Shown piece after piece: positions 1-5,740 of a stretch of 10,760 bases of DNA. Position 1 is the first letter of the stretch. Each line of letters starts with the position of its first letter. The notes under the pieces were generated by a model, which searched no databases, was not told where the DNA came from, and saw nothing but the letters and a program-made list of their open reading frames with translations. The stretch is from assembly GCA_937891135.1 (NCBI GenBank), contig CALAFB010000083.1:1-10760 (forward strand), in the 5' to 3' direction. A program made the translations under genes and the position numbers. Source of the stretch: an uncultured Elusimicrobium sp. (GTDB taxonomy: Bacteria > Elusimicrobiota > Elusimicrobia > Elusimicrobiales > Elusimicrobiaceae).

Positions 1-9
1 AAACCCTAT

Positions 10-25
10 TAAACTTATAAGTTTA
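10..25. repeat. 16-bp perfect palindrome at the start of the DGR target gene
   Basis: TAAACTTATAAGTTTA reads the same on both strands and its last base is the A of the target-gene ATG at 25. It could be an operator, a processing hairpin or an AT-rich coincidence. As RNA it would sequester the start codon region, although the stem is all A/U apart from two G-C pairs. Function is inference only. Confidence 0.4.
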
Positions 26-792
26 TGACACGTACAACAAAAAAACTGTCGGCCCAGACTACCGTAACCACGGTGGCCAGCGGCCAGAAATTCCCTATGA
101 CAGATGCGCAGGGAAACGTAACCCTTATTACGCTGGATAATCTCAAAACGGCCCTGTTAGCCGGTATGAGCCTTGACGCGATCGAGGACGGCATATTTAT
201 TATGTGCCACCGCAAGAGCGACAATTACCCGATTATGTACAAGCCCCACAAGTGGACGGCCCAGCAGTCAGCTGGCGAAATCGCCGACGGCGTAGTGGTC
301 GTAGAGGGCGGCAAACTGCTGGTAGTCGCTCCGACGGAGTGCGACAGCGCCGGCCTGCTTTGGTCTTCCGAAGCGGTAAGCGGTGGCGGCGTTACCACGA
401 CCGACCGCGTAACGGCGTACAGCGACTGGGCCGGTAAGACCAACACCGCCGCGCAGATCGCGAAAGCAGCCTGCCAGGGCGCCAGCTACGCCCCCGGTTT
501 CTGCGCTGCCTACAGCCGCACCAACGCGAACGGCTACGGCCTAACCGCCGGTAAGTGGTGGCTGCCGTCCCTGGGCGAAATGATGATGATCTACGCCAAT
601 ATGACGAAGATTAACTACGCCCTTAGCCTTATTACCGGTGCTACGCAGCTTTCCGAAACGTGGTACTGGACTTCTACAGAGTACAGCGCTTCGTACGCCT
701 GGCGCTTGACCCTTAGCAACGGTTATATGTACTTCAACACTAAGGCCAGCAGCAGTTACAGGGTGCGCGCGGTTTCAGCATTTATTTCTTAG
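25..792 (+). CDS. DGR variable target protein, C-type-lectin/DUF1566-like (probable phage receptor-binding/tail protein)
   Basis: This 255-residue protein is the diversified target of the DGR. Its C-terminal half carries the DUF1566/C-type-lectin signature: WWLPSLGEM at about 178-186, WYWTSTE at 213-219, and a final RVRAVSA at 246-252. The last 36 codons are the variable region matching the template repeat at 1368-1473. Residues that differ from the template are 223, 224, 227, 229, 234, 236, 237, 243, 244 and 245, mostly template Asn turned into Tyr, Phe, Arg, Thr or Ser. The N-terminal ~45 residues (Thr/Val-rich, then a TDAQGNVTLITLDNL stretch) may anchor it to the virion; this is inferred. 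No signal peptide is seen, which fits a tail or tip protein loaded in the cytoplasm. Known DGR phages diversify such proteins to switch receptors. The ATG at 25 is the first in frame. Confidence 0.85.
   Translation: MTRTTKKLSAQTTVTTVASGQKFPMTDAQGNVTLITLDNLKTALLAGMSLDAIEDGIFIMCHRKSDNYPIMYKPHKWTAQQSAGEIADGVVVVEGGKLLVVAPTECDSAGLLWSSEAVSGGGVTTTDRVTAYSDWAGKTNTAAQIAKAACQGASYAPGFCAAYSRTNANGYGLTAGKWWLPSLGEMMMIYANMTKINYALSLITGATQLSETWYWTSTEYSASYAWRLTLSNGYMYFNTKASSSYRVRAVSAFIS
675..780 (+). repeat. DGR variable region (VR)
   Basis: These 106 bp align without gaps to the template repeat 693 bp downstream (1368-1473). There are 13 mismatches. Eleven sit on template A: positions 691, 694, 703, 704, 710, 724, 730, 733, 734, 752 and 757. 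Two sit on template G (690 and 756, both T here). The last 23 bp (758-780), including the GC-rich GGGTGCGCGCGG, are identical in both copies and are the likely initiation-of-mutagenic-homing (IMH) end. Identity breaks down upstream of 675 and downstream of 780. Adenine-specific change with a constant 3' end is the hallmark of DGR mutagenic retrohoming. Confidence 0.92.
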
Positions 793-812
793 TCTTTAGT
801 AGTTAGTCTTTA
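789..812 (+). repeat. Short direct repeat between VR and hairpin
   Basis: TTAGTCTTTA occurs at 789-798 and again at 803-812, a 14-bp period, starting inside the target-gene stop. It lies between the VR end and the hairpin at 821-840. Function is unknown; it may simply be AT-rich spacer. Confidence 0.4.
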
Positions 813-820
813 ACCTTTAA

Positions 821-840
821 GATACGGCGGTAGCCGTATC
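821..840 (+). other. DGR target-site hairpin/cruciform, 8-bp stem with GGTA loop
   Basis: GATACGGC, loop GGTA, GCCGTATC: a perfect 8-bp stem with a 4-nt loop, lying between the target gene and avd, 40 bp after the VR. Hairpins or cruciforms of this size with GRNA tetraloops are known downstream of IMH in phage DGRs such as that of Bordetella phage BPP-1, where they help target recognition. GGTA fits GRNA. No T-tract follows (next bases CAAAAGC), so a terminator is unlikely. The spacing to the VR is larger than in BPP-1. Confidence 0.7.
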
Positions 841-862
841 AAAAGCTAAGCATTAAGGTTTT

Positions 863-1252
863 ATGGCAAACAAAGTTAAGCTGGTTTCCGGTACCCGGAT
901 ATACTTAGACGCTAACGCGCTGCTAGATCATATCCTGGACATAACGCCCAATTTCCCGCGCCAGTACAAATACAGCATCGGTACAAAGATGCACGAACTG
1001 GCCGTAGCGCTTATCCAGGATATAGCGGCCGCCTACCTCAACAGGGATAGGGAAACGCGGATAGGTTACCTGGTGGCTTTCCAGATTAAGTTTGAAACCC
1101 TTAAAACCTTAATGCGAAAGGCTGGCGAAAGAAAATGGATTACTTCAAAAGGGCGGCACGCACAGATAGTGGAACTTATGGACGCTATCGGCAAGCAGTG
1201 TACAGCGTGGAAAAATTCGCTTACAACGGCCCAGCAAGCCGACTGCGAATAA
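863..1252 (+). CDS. avd: DGR accessory variability determinant (Avd)
   Basis: A 129-residue, predominantly helical, basic protein placed between target gene and template repeat, exactly where avd sits in many DGRs. The segment at about 21-60 (LDHILDITPNFPRQYKYSIGTKM followed by ELAVALIQDIAAAY) resembles the first helices of Avd/S23-type four-helix bundles. In characterised DGRs Avd forms a pentameric barrel that binds the RT and the template RNA and is required for adenine-mutagenic cDNA synthesis. The gene starts 22 bp after the GGTA hairpin and ends 115 bp before the TR. The length is typical of the family (about 110-130 residues). The assignment rests on sequence character plus context; no alignment was run. 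Confidence 0.85.
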   Translation: MANKVKLVSGTRIYLDANALLDHILDITPNFPRQYKYSIGTKMHELAVALIQDIAAAYLNRDRETRIGYLVAFQIKFETLKTLMRKAGERKWITSKGRHAQIVELMDAIGKQCTAWKNSLTTAQQADCE

Positions 1253-1523
1253 TCGCCAGAACCAGGTAAGGTTACGACCGCCTGGGCGTGCGTTTTCCGT
1301 AATAAATGGGCCGTATACCAGCATTTCTGGTTAAGAGCAAGACAAGTACGGCGCAGACTGCGAGCCTTACAGAGTACAGCGCGACGAACGCCTGGAACTT
1401 GAACCTTAGCAACGGTAATATGAACAACAACACTAAGGCCAGCAACAGGAACAGGGTGCGCGCGGTTTCAGCACTTCTTACGGAAACAGGTATTTAGAAA
1501 AATACATAAAAACACTTGGATAG
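1253..1523 (+). ncRNA. DGR template RNA region (avd-rt intergenic)
   Basis: The 271 bp between avd and the RT hold the template repeat and its flanks and should be transcribed as the non-coding template for mutagenic reverse transcription. Two possible RNA pairings are seen. TTTCCGT (1294-1300) can pair with ACGGAAA (1480-1486), enclosing the TR. GTATTT (1490-1495), loop AGAA, AAATAC (1500-1505) forms a small hairpin 16 nt after the TR. In BPP-1 the RNA downstream of TR folds and recruits RT-Avd; these pairings are candidates for that role. An open frame at 1306-1497 runs through it but is explained by TR being a copy of coding sequence. Confidence 0.75.
1368..1473 (+). repeat. DGR template repeat (TR)
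   Basis: The donor copy of the VR. It is rich in adenines (about 36 of 106) and in AAC/AAT triplets: ten in the reading frame that corresponds to the target gene. AAC/AAT is the codon class that gives the widest amino-acid range when its A positions are randomised. Read in that frame it would encode Asn or Thr at most of the positions that are Tyr, Phe, Arg, Thr or Ser in the VR. It lies in a gap between avd and the RT, the commonest position for a TR. Confidence 0.92.
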
Positions 1524-2705
1524 ATGGTTACTACGGACGATATGCTACAGGCGTACTATGACTGCCGCAAACGGAAGCGGAGAACAGCCAGTGCGGTGGT
1601 ATATGAAATGGACTACGAAGCGCGCCTAATCGCGCTGCGCGACCGGATCAATACCCGGCAATACGCGCCCGGTAAGTCTATTTGCTTTGTCGTAACACGT
1701 CCCAGATACCGCGAAGTGTTTGCCGCTTCTTTTGAAGACCGGATAGTACACCACTACATAGCGCTGCGCCTGGAGCCGCTATTTGAACAGATATTCAGCC
1801 CGCGCACTTTCAACTGCCGTAAGGGCAAAGGCCAGCTGTACGGCGTTAAGATGCTGGAAGACGACCTGCGCGCCGTAAGCCGGAACTATACCCACGACTG
1901 CTGGGTACTGAAATTAGACCTTAAGGGCTTCTTTATGAGCATAGACCGGCTTATGCTAGCCAGCTTAATAGACGCCTTTATAGTGCAGCACTACAACGGC
2001 CCGGACAAAGAAGACCTGCGCTACACCTGCCGGGTGGTTATTCTGCACAGCCCCGAAAAGAACTGCGAGCGCCACAGCCCGCTAAAGTTTTGGGACTACC
2101 TGCCGCCGCACAAATCCTTTTTTACCAATACGCCCGGCAAGGGTGTGGCCATAGGCAACCTGTTTGCCCAGCTTTTCGCAAACTTCCTGCTTAACCTGCT
2201 GGACTGGTACCTGGAAGAACTGGGCATAACCCACCACGGCCGGTACGTGGACGACTTCTACTGCATCCACGAAGACAAAGCCGTGCTGCTGGCGGCTATC
2301 CCTAAAATCCGGGAGAAGCTGGCCGGTATCGGCCTGGCCCTTAACGAAAAGAAATTTTACCTACAGCACTACACCAAAGGCGTAGAGTTTACCGGGATGA
2401 TCGTAAAGCCCGGCCGCACCTACATTTGTAACCGGGTGCTTACTAACTTTATCGTGGCGGTGCGGCGTCTCAATGCCGCCAAAGACCTGCGCCAGGTACA
2501 CCACTGCGTCTGTAGTATAAACAGCTACCTGGGCCTGCTTCGCCAGTGTAACGAGTACGGCAACCGGGTAAAGGTGCTTTCTATGATAAGCCCGCAGGCG
2601 TGGCAATATATTTACATAAAGGGCCACTACGAAGTAGTCTGCCTGCGTAACAAATACAAGCCGAAAACTATAACACTACAGCGTATAAGGGATGGAGACT
2701 ATTAA
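1524..2705 (+). CDS. DGR reverse transcriptase
   Basis: A 393-residue reverse transcriptase of the DGR clade, which copies TR RNA into adenine-mutagenised cDNA that replaces the VR. Visible motifs are: motif 1 around 58-80 (RPRYREVFAASFEDRIVHHY), motif 2 at 92-107 (SPRTFNCRKGKGQLYG), motif A at 128-137 with catalytic Asp132 (LDLKGFF), motif B at 205-220 (GKGVAIGNLFAQLFAN), and motif C at 241-245, YVDDF, with Asp243/Asp244. The stretch between A and B (CERHSPLKFWDYLPPHKSFF) is typical of Bacteroidetes DGR RTs. Motif B reads IGNLFAQ where DGR RTs usually have a serine before the Gln. No maturase or endonuclease domain is visible, which argues against a group II intron. The ATG at 1524 is 50 bp after the TR; the gene's end overlaps the next one by 14 bp. 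Confidence 0.93.
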   Translation: MVTTDDMLQAYYDCRKRKRRTASAVVYEMDYEARLIALRDRINTRQYAPGKSICFVVTRPRYREVFAASFEDRIVHHYIALRLEPLFEQIFSPRTFNCRKGKGQLYGVKMLEDDLRAVSRNYTHDCWVLKLDLKGFFMSIDRLMLASLIDAFIVQHYNGPDKEDLRYTCRVVILHSPEKNCERHSPLKFWDYLPPHKSFFTNTPGKGVAIGNLFAQLFANFLLNLLDWYLEELGITHHGRYVDDFYCIHEDKAVLLAAIPKIREKLAGIGLALNEKKFYLQHYTKGVEFTGMIVKPGRTYICNRVLTNFIVAVRRLNAAKDLRQVHHCVCSINSYLGLLRQCNEYGNRVKVLSMISPQAWQYIYIKGHYEVVCLRNKYKPKTITLQRIRDGDY

Positions 2706-2847
2706 ACCCGAACCGCTGCTGGTGCTTCGCGGCGACGACCTAAATACCGAACTGGTGCAGTACCTGTCGGCCCGCTACCTGGTAACGGTGGAAGCACAAA
2801 ATAACGAAATTGTCTACGAACTGTTTAACCGTCCTACTGAAAAATGA
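2692..2847 (+). CDS. Small overlapping protein of unknown function (51 aa)
   Basis: An open frame METIKPEPLLVLRGDD... of 51 codons starts inside the end of the RT gene (14-bp overlap) and ends in a TGA that overlaps the holin ATG (ATGA at 2844-2847). AAGGG lies just before its ATG and may serve as a ribosome-binding site. The product is acidic and soluble-looking, with no membrane segment, Cys or known motif. I do not recognise it. Its value is positional: it closes the gap between DGR and lysis genes so that translation could pass from RT to holin without interruption. It could be a lysis-timing factor, a DGR accessory or neither. Confidence 0.7.
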   Translation: METIKPEPLLVLRGDDLNTELVQYLSARYLVTVEAQNNEIVYELFNRPTEK

Positions 2848-3314
2848 ACGAAGCTATATTAGATTATCTTAGCCACCTTTACGGCCACGTAGTGCTAATC
2901 GTGGTAGCCACCGCAGCCCTTATCTTCGCTATGGGCATAGACCTTATTTTTGGCATCCATAAGGCCAAACAACGCGGCGAGGCTACCACGTCCACAGGGT
3001 TTAAGAAGACCTGCGAAAAAGCCCGCAAATACTTTTCCCCTTACCTGGTGCTGGTGTGCATCGACCTGCTGGCGGCAGTGCTGCTGCCGGTACCAGCCTT
3101 TTCGATGCTGTGGGCTGCCTGGTGCATCTACTGCGAGTTTAAGAGCGTAAGGGAAAAAGCCTGGCAGAAAGAAGAACTGCGCAAAGCCGAAAAGACTATG
3201 AACGTAATAATAGAGAACAAAGACGACATAGCAAAGCTGGTGGCCGCCGTCCTTTTCGACGAACAGGAAAAGCGCAGGGCCGCCGCAGCATCCGAAGAAC
3301 CAGACCAACAGTAA
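2844..3314 (+). CDS. Phage holin family protein
   Basis: A 156-residue membrane protein of the Bacteroidetes phage holin type. It has a hydrophobic segment at about 14-38 (HVVLIVVATAALIFAMGIDLIFGI) and a long one at about 66-95 (YLVLVCIDLLAAVLLPV, then FSMLWAAWCIYCEF) that probably makes two passes. The basic KAKQRGEATTS-GFKKTCEKA stretch between them and the highly charged C-terminal tail (about 100-156) are usual for this family. The holin oligomerises in the inner membrane to release the endolysin. The amidase gene follows after 6 bp and a spanin-like gene follows that, so this is the first gene of a standard lysis cassette. The start is set by the ATGA overlap with the preceding small gene. 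Confidence 0.8.
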   Translation: MNEAILDYLSHLYGHVVLIVVATAALIFAMGIDLIFGIHKAKQRGEATTSTGFKKTCEKARKYFSPYLVLVCIDLLAAVLLPVPAFSMLWAAWCIYCEFKSVREKAWQKEELRKAEKTMNVIIENKDDIAKLVAAVLFDEQEKRRAAAASEEPDQQ

Positions 3315-3320
3315 CACGTT

Positions 3321-3812
3321 ATGAAGAAGATCGACGCTATAGTTATCCACTGCACGGCCACCCGCGCCGGGCAGGACGTGCGCGCTGCCGATATTGACAA
3401 GTGGCACAAAGAAAGGGGCTTTGCCGGCATCGGCTATAACTACGTTATCGACCTGGACGGCACGGTAGAAGTAGGCCGACCGCTTACCAGGGACGGCGCC
3501 CACTGCAACACCGCCGGCGTGTCCGGCCTGGCTTACAACAAACACAGTATCGGCATCTGCTACGTGGGCGGTCTGGACAAAAACGGAAAGCCCGCAGACA
3601 CCAGGACGCCCGCTCAGAAAAGGGCTTTGGCCAAACTGGTATACCAGCTTATCGACAAATACCCTATTATGGAAGTAATCGGCCACCGGGACGCCAGTCC
3701 GGACAAAAACGGCGACGGCAAGATTACCGCTAACGAGTGGATAAAAGCCTGTCCGTGCTTTGACGTCCGCGCCGAATTTCCCATAGCCATTTGCACCGCC
3801 AAAAAGAAGTAA
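3321..3812 (+). CDS. N-acetylmuramoyl-L-alanine amidase (phage endolysin)
   Basis: A 163-residue single-domain amidase of the Amidase_2/PGRP (T7 lysozyme-like) family, which cuts the amide bond between MurNAc and L-Ala in peptidoglycan. Visible motifs are IVIHCTAT with His10 (zinc ligand), GIGYNYVIDLDGTV at 37-49, GAHCN at 59-63, SIGICYVGG at 76-84, GHRD with His122 (zinc ligand) and ACPCFDV with Cys144 as the likely third ligand. There is no signal peptide or cell-wall-binding domain, so export must rely on the holin just upstream. Between GHRD and the zinc Cys lies DKNGDGKITANE (128-139), which fits the 12-residue EF-hand calcium loop consensus. The next gene starts 2 bp after the stop. Confidence 0.9.
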   Translation: MKKIDAIVIHCTATRAGQDVRAADIDKWHKERGFAGIGYNYVIDLDGTVEVGRPLTRDGAHCNTAGVSGLAYNKHSIGICYVGGLDKNGKPADTRTPAQKRALAKLVYQLIDKYPIMEVIGHRDASPDKNGDGKITANEWIKACPCFDVRAEFPIAICTAKKK

Positions 3813-3814
3813 CT

Positions 3815-4264
3815 ATGAAACGGCTAATTACCCTACTGTGCTGCGTCCTGCTGCTGGCAGCGTGCAGCGTCGTACGGCCCGGCATCCCGGTAGAGCTGCC
3901 ACAGATCGTACACGACACCGTTTACCGTAACACTGTCCAGCACGACACGCTGCGCCTGGTGCAGCACTACCGCGACACGGTGGTGCAGCGCGACAGCGTG
4001 TACGTTGAGGGCCAGACGGTGTACAAGGAAAAGTATATTTACAAGACCCGGACGGCCCACGACACCGTACAGGTGTACCGTTACCTGCGCGATACTATGT
4101 ACGTACACCAGCGCGATAGCATAAGCGTGCCGGTGTACATAGATCGCGTGGAGAAAGTAAAGTATACACCGGCTTTTACAAAGATGCTGGCCTGGGCTGG
4201 TGGCCTCAGTATTATAGCCATTATTCTTTGGTTACTATTCCTATACCTAAAGCGCAAGTTTTAA
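3815..4264 (+). CDS. Candidate unimolecular spanin (lipoprotein with C-terminal membrane anchor)
   Basis: A 149-residue protein with a lipoprotein signal (MKRLITLLCCVLLLAAC, lipobox LAAC, Cys17) at one end and a single membrane segment at about 124-145 followed by LKRKF at the other. The ~105 residues between are polar and carry repeats of (H/R)D(T/S)(V/L/M) at about 33, 43, 53, 59, 82, 92 and 100. An outer-membrane lipid anchor plus an inner-membrane helix in one chain is the definition of a u-spanin (as in phage T1 gp11), which fuses the two membranes in the last step of lysis. Position right after holin and endolysin supports this. No acidic run follows Cys17, so surface export is not expected. 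ATG at 3815 is chosen over an upstream TTG at 3791 because it starts the signal peptide cleanly. Confidence 0.72.
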   Translation: MKRLITLLCCVLLLAACSVVRPGIPVELPQIVHDTVYRNTVQHDTLRLVQHYRDTVVQRDSVYVEGQTVYKEKYIYKTRTAHDTVQVYRYLRDTMYVHQRDSISVPVYIDRVEKVKYTPAFTKMLAWAGGLSIIAIILWLLFLYLKRKF

Positions 4265-4296
4265 CACACCTCCGTTTCTGTTAAAAGTGCAACCCC

Positions 4297-4326
4297 GCTG
4301 CGCCCCGCTGTGAAGTGTGGCGCAGC
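4297..4326. terminator. Hairpin between convergent genes, probable bidirectional terminator
   Basis: GCTGCGCC (4297-4304) and GGCGCAGC (4319-4326) form a perfect 8-bp GC-rich stem with a 14-nt loop, between the ends of the spanin and integrase genes. On the + strand ATTTATATT follows, on the - strand a weaker CACTTTTAAC. Location and stem suit termination of both transcripts; the U-tracts are imperfect. Confidence 0.6.
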
Positions 4327-4328
4327 AT

Positions 4329-5486
4329 TTATATTACCCTGTCGCTGGCGAAGTAGTCCAGCACCTGCCGGTTAGCCGCGTCGGCTTTGTCCTGACTGTA
4401 CTTAATGTATATGCCGGTAACGGTGCTGCCGTGCTTATGGCCCATAGCTTCGCTTATCGTATCTTTGGGTATATCCAAGTCCACAGCATAGTTAGCCCAG
4501 CTGTAGCGCGCCCAGTACCAGGTTAGGCCCGGCTCCAGCTTCCGCAGCAGGTCGTTACAATTCATACGGAAGCAGCTAACCTTTTCGGCGAAGCAAAGCA
4601 GGTGCGTTTTACCAGGGTATTTGTCGATAATGGCCTGCGCTTCCGGCTGTACCAGGATGCTGTAGTTTTTGCCTGTCTTCGCCCGCTTATAGTGCAGGCG
4701 ACCGTTTACGATAGCGTCTTTAGGCAGGGCCAGCAGGTCTGCCAGGTTAATGCCGATAAGGTAGAAAGAGAGCATAAAGGCGTCTTTATACATAGCCGTT
4801 TTGCCCTTTATCTGGGTGTCCCTAATCCGGCGCAGCGTCTGCACCGGCAAATTACGCATCGGCGTGTCGGCTTCGGCCCGGCTGTCCACTTTTTTATAGC
4901 CTGGGTTTACCTGTACGCCGTCGTCTTCCGCGTACTTTATTACCGTCTTAACGACCTTTAGGTATTTGGCCACCGTGTTACGCTTTAGGCCGTCGTTTTC
5001 CATCTGCTTTATCCAGGCTTCGAACCAGGCAAAGGTAAGATCGCTAAACCGCAGCGTGTCCGGATCGCAGTACAGGGATAGCCTGTATTTGGTCGTAGTG
5101 TAGGATACCTGGGTATTAGCCGTCTTAAGGGCGCGCACGCGCTCTATGTAATCGCCCACGGACGGCACGCCGATAGTGGGCTGCGTCAAGTCCAGGTTAG
5201 TAAGCATCTGCCGCCGCTGGGCGTTAGTGAGCTGCGGCCACTGGCCGGTTTCCCTTAATTCCAGGATACGGTTACTGGTTTGCAGCAGCAGGGTACCCAG
5301 TATATTGTTTATCCTGCGGGCGGCTTTGCCTGTGCAGACCTGTAGCCGCGCGTCCCAGTCGTCTGGAGCCAGATAAATGCCTGTGGCCAGGTACAGGTTA
5401 GTGCCGTGGCCGACTTTGATCTGCACCGGGTACGTGCCGTCCTTTAATGGCCTGCGCGTGTCCAGTCGTAACATAGATTTCCCCAT
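4329..5486 (-). CDS. int: Tyrosine recombinase / phage integrase (Bacteroidetes type)
   Basis: A 385-residue site-specific integrase. An N-terminal arm-binding domain (RRPLKDGTYPVQIKVGHG...YLATGIYLAPDDWD, about 11-45) is followed by a SAM-like core-binding domain (about 108-195) and the catalytic domain (about 210-380). Catalytic-domain landmarks are SFYLIGINLADLLAL (240-254), a beta-hairpin Lys near 268-273 (KRAKTGK), WYWARYS with Arg327, GHKHG with His350, and GIYIKYS with nucleophile Tyr360. The first catalytic Arg is not at its usual place (IGIN instead of TGLR-like), and the His of HxxR is Tyr324; such deviations are known among Bacteroidetes integrases, CTnDOT IntDOT lacking the first Arg. 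I chose ATG at 5486 because the N-terminal domain begins there; an in-frame extension to 5639 runs into the repeat region and lacks family-like sequence. Confidence 0.88.
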   Translation of the reverse strand: MGKSMLRLDTRRPLKDGTYPVQIKVGHGTNLYLATGIYLAPDDWDARLQVCTGKAARRINNILGTLLLQTSNRILELRETGQWPQLTNAQRRQMLTNLDLTQPTIGVPSVGDYIERVRALKTANTQVSYTTTKYRLSLYCDPDTLRFSDLTFAWFEAWIKQMENDGLKRNTVAKYLKVVKTVIKYAEDDGVQVNPGYKKVDSRAEADTPMRNLPVQTLRRIRDTQIKGKTAMYKDAFMLSFYLIGINLADLLALPKDAIVNGRLHYKRAKTGKNYSILVQPEAQAIIDKYPGKTHLLCFAEKVSCFRMNCNDLLRKLEPGLTWYWARYSWANYAVDLDIPKDTISEAMGHKHGSTVTGIYIKYSQDKADAANRQVLDYFASDRVI

Positions 5487-5501
5487 AGTAACACACCTTT
5501 G

Positions 5502-5523
5502 TTTGCTGAAAATTTGCTGAAAA
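5502..5523 (+). repeat. Tandem pair of 11-bp repeats, candidate integrase arm sites
   Basis: TTTGCTGAAAA occurs twice head to tail (5502-5512, 5513-5523), 16 bp upstream of the integrase start codon. A related pair lies at 5741-5762. Direct repeats of about 10-11 bp flanking a core are typical arm-type sites of phage integrases. Binding here could also autoregulate int. Confidence 0.6.
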
Positions 5524-5655
5524 ATACTACTTTTTGCGCCTTTATCTACCACTAAACGCCAAATTTTTACGGGATTTTGGCCGAAATCCGGGCCGGAAAC
5601 ACCGGCTTTAATTTTCATTATTAGACTGATTACCAGCACTTTAACCGCCTAAAAA

Positions 5656-5672
5656 TTGACAAATTCTGTCAA
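5656..5672. other. Inverted repeat TTGACA-N5-TGTCAA, candidate attP core or regulatory site
   Basis: Perfect 6-bp arms spaced by AATTC lie near the middle of the gene-free stretch between the two repeat pairs. Paired inverted core sites separated by 5-8 bp are where tyrosine recombinases cut. No tRNA-end sequence is recognisable beside it. It could instead bind a regulator. Confidence 0.35.
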
Positions 5673-5740
5673 GTCCCTTTGGGTATAGTGGTGTTATATT
5701 TTGGCATTGATTTACAATTAGTTACAAGGTTATTTTTCCG

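Noticed and set aside
1306..1497. 63-codon open frame through the template repeat
   Set aside because: Its only recognisable part is the TR copy of the target gene; the rest is intergenic. TRs are non-coding and stay open because they derive from coding sequence.
1524..2705. Group II intron or retron RT
   Set aside because: No intron RNA domains, maturase or retron msr/msd-like structure; VR/TR pair, avd and the RT motif B context identify a DGR.
2895..3686. 263-codon - strand frame opposite holin and amidase
   Set aside because: It covers two well-supported + strand genes of different families, and the translation has no domain; it is an antisense shadow of their codon use.
5592..5606. GCCGG-AAACA-CCGGC hairpin as a terminator
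   Set aside because: The 5-bp stem is short, the U-tract is interrupted (TTTAATTTT) and no + strand transcript is expected there; on the - strand no U-tract follows.
5487..5639. N-terminal extension of the integrase by 51 residues
   Set aside because: It would include the tandem repeats and intergenic DNA and shows no integrase-like sequence; the family N-terminus starts at the ATG at 5486.
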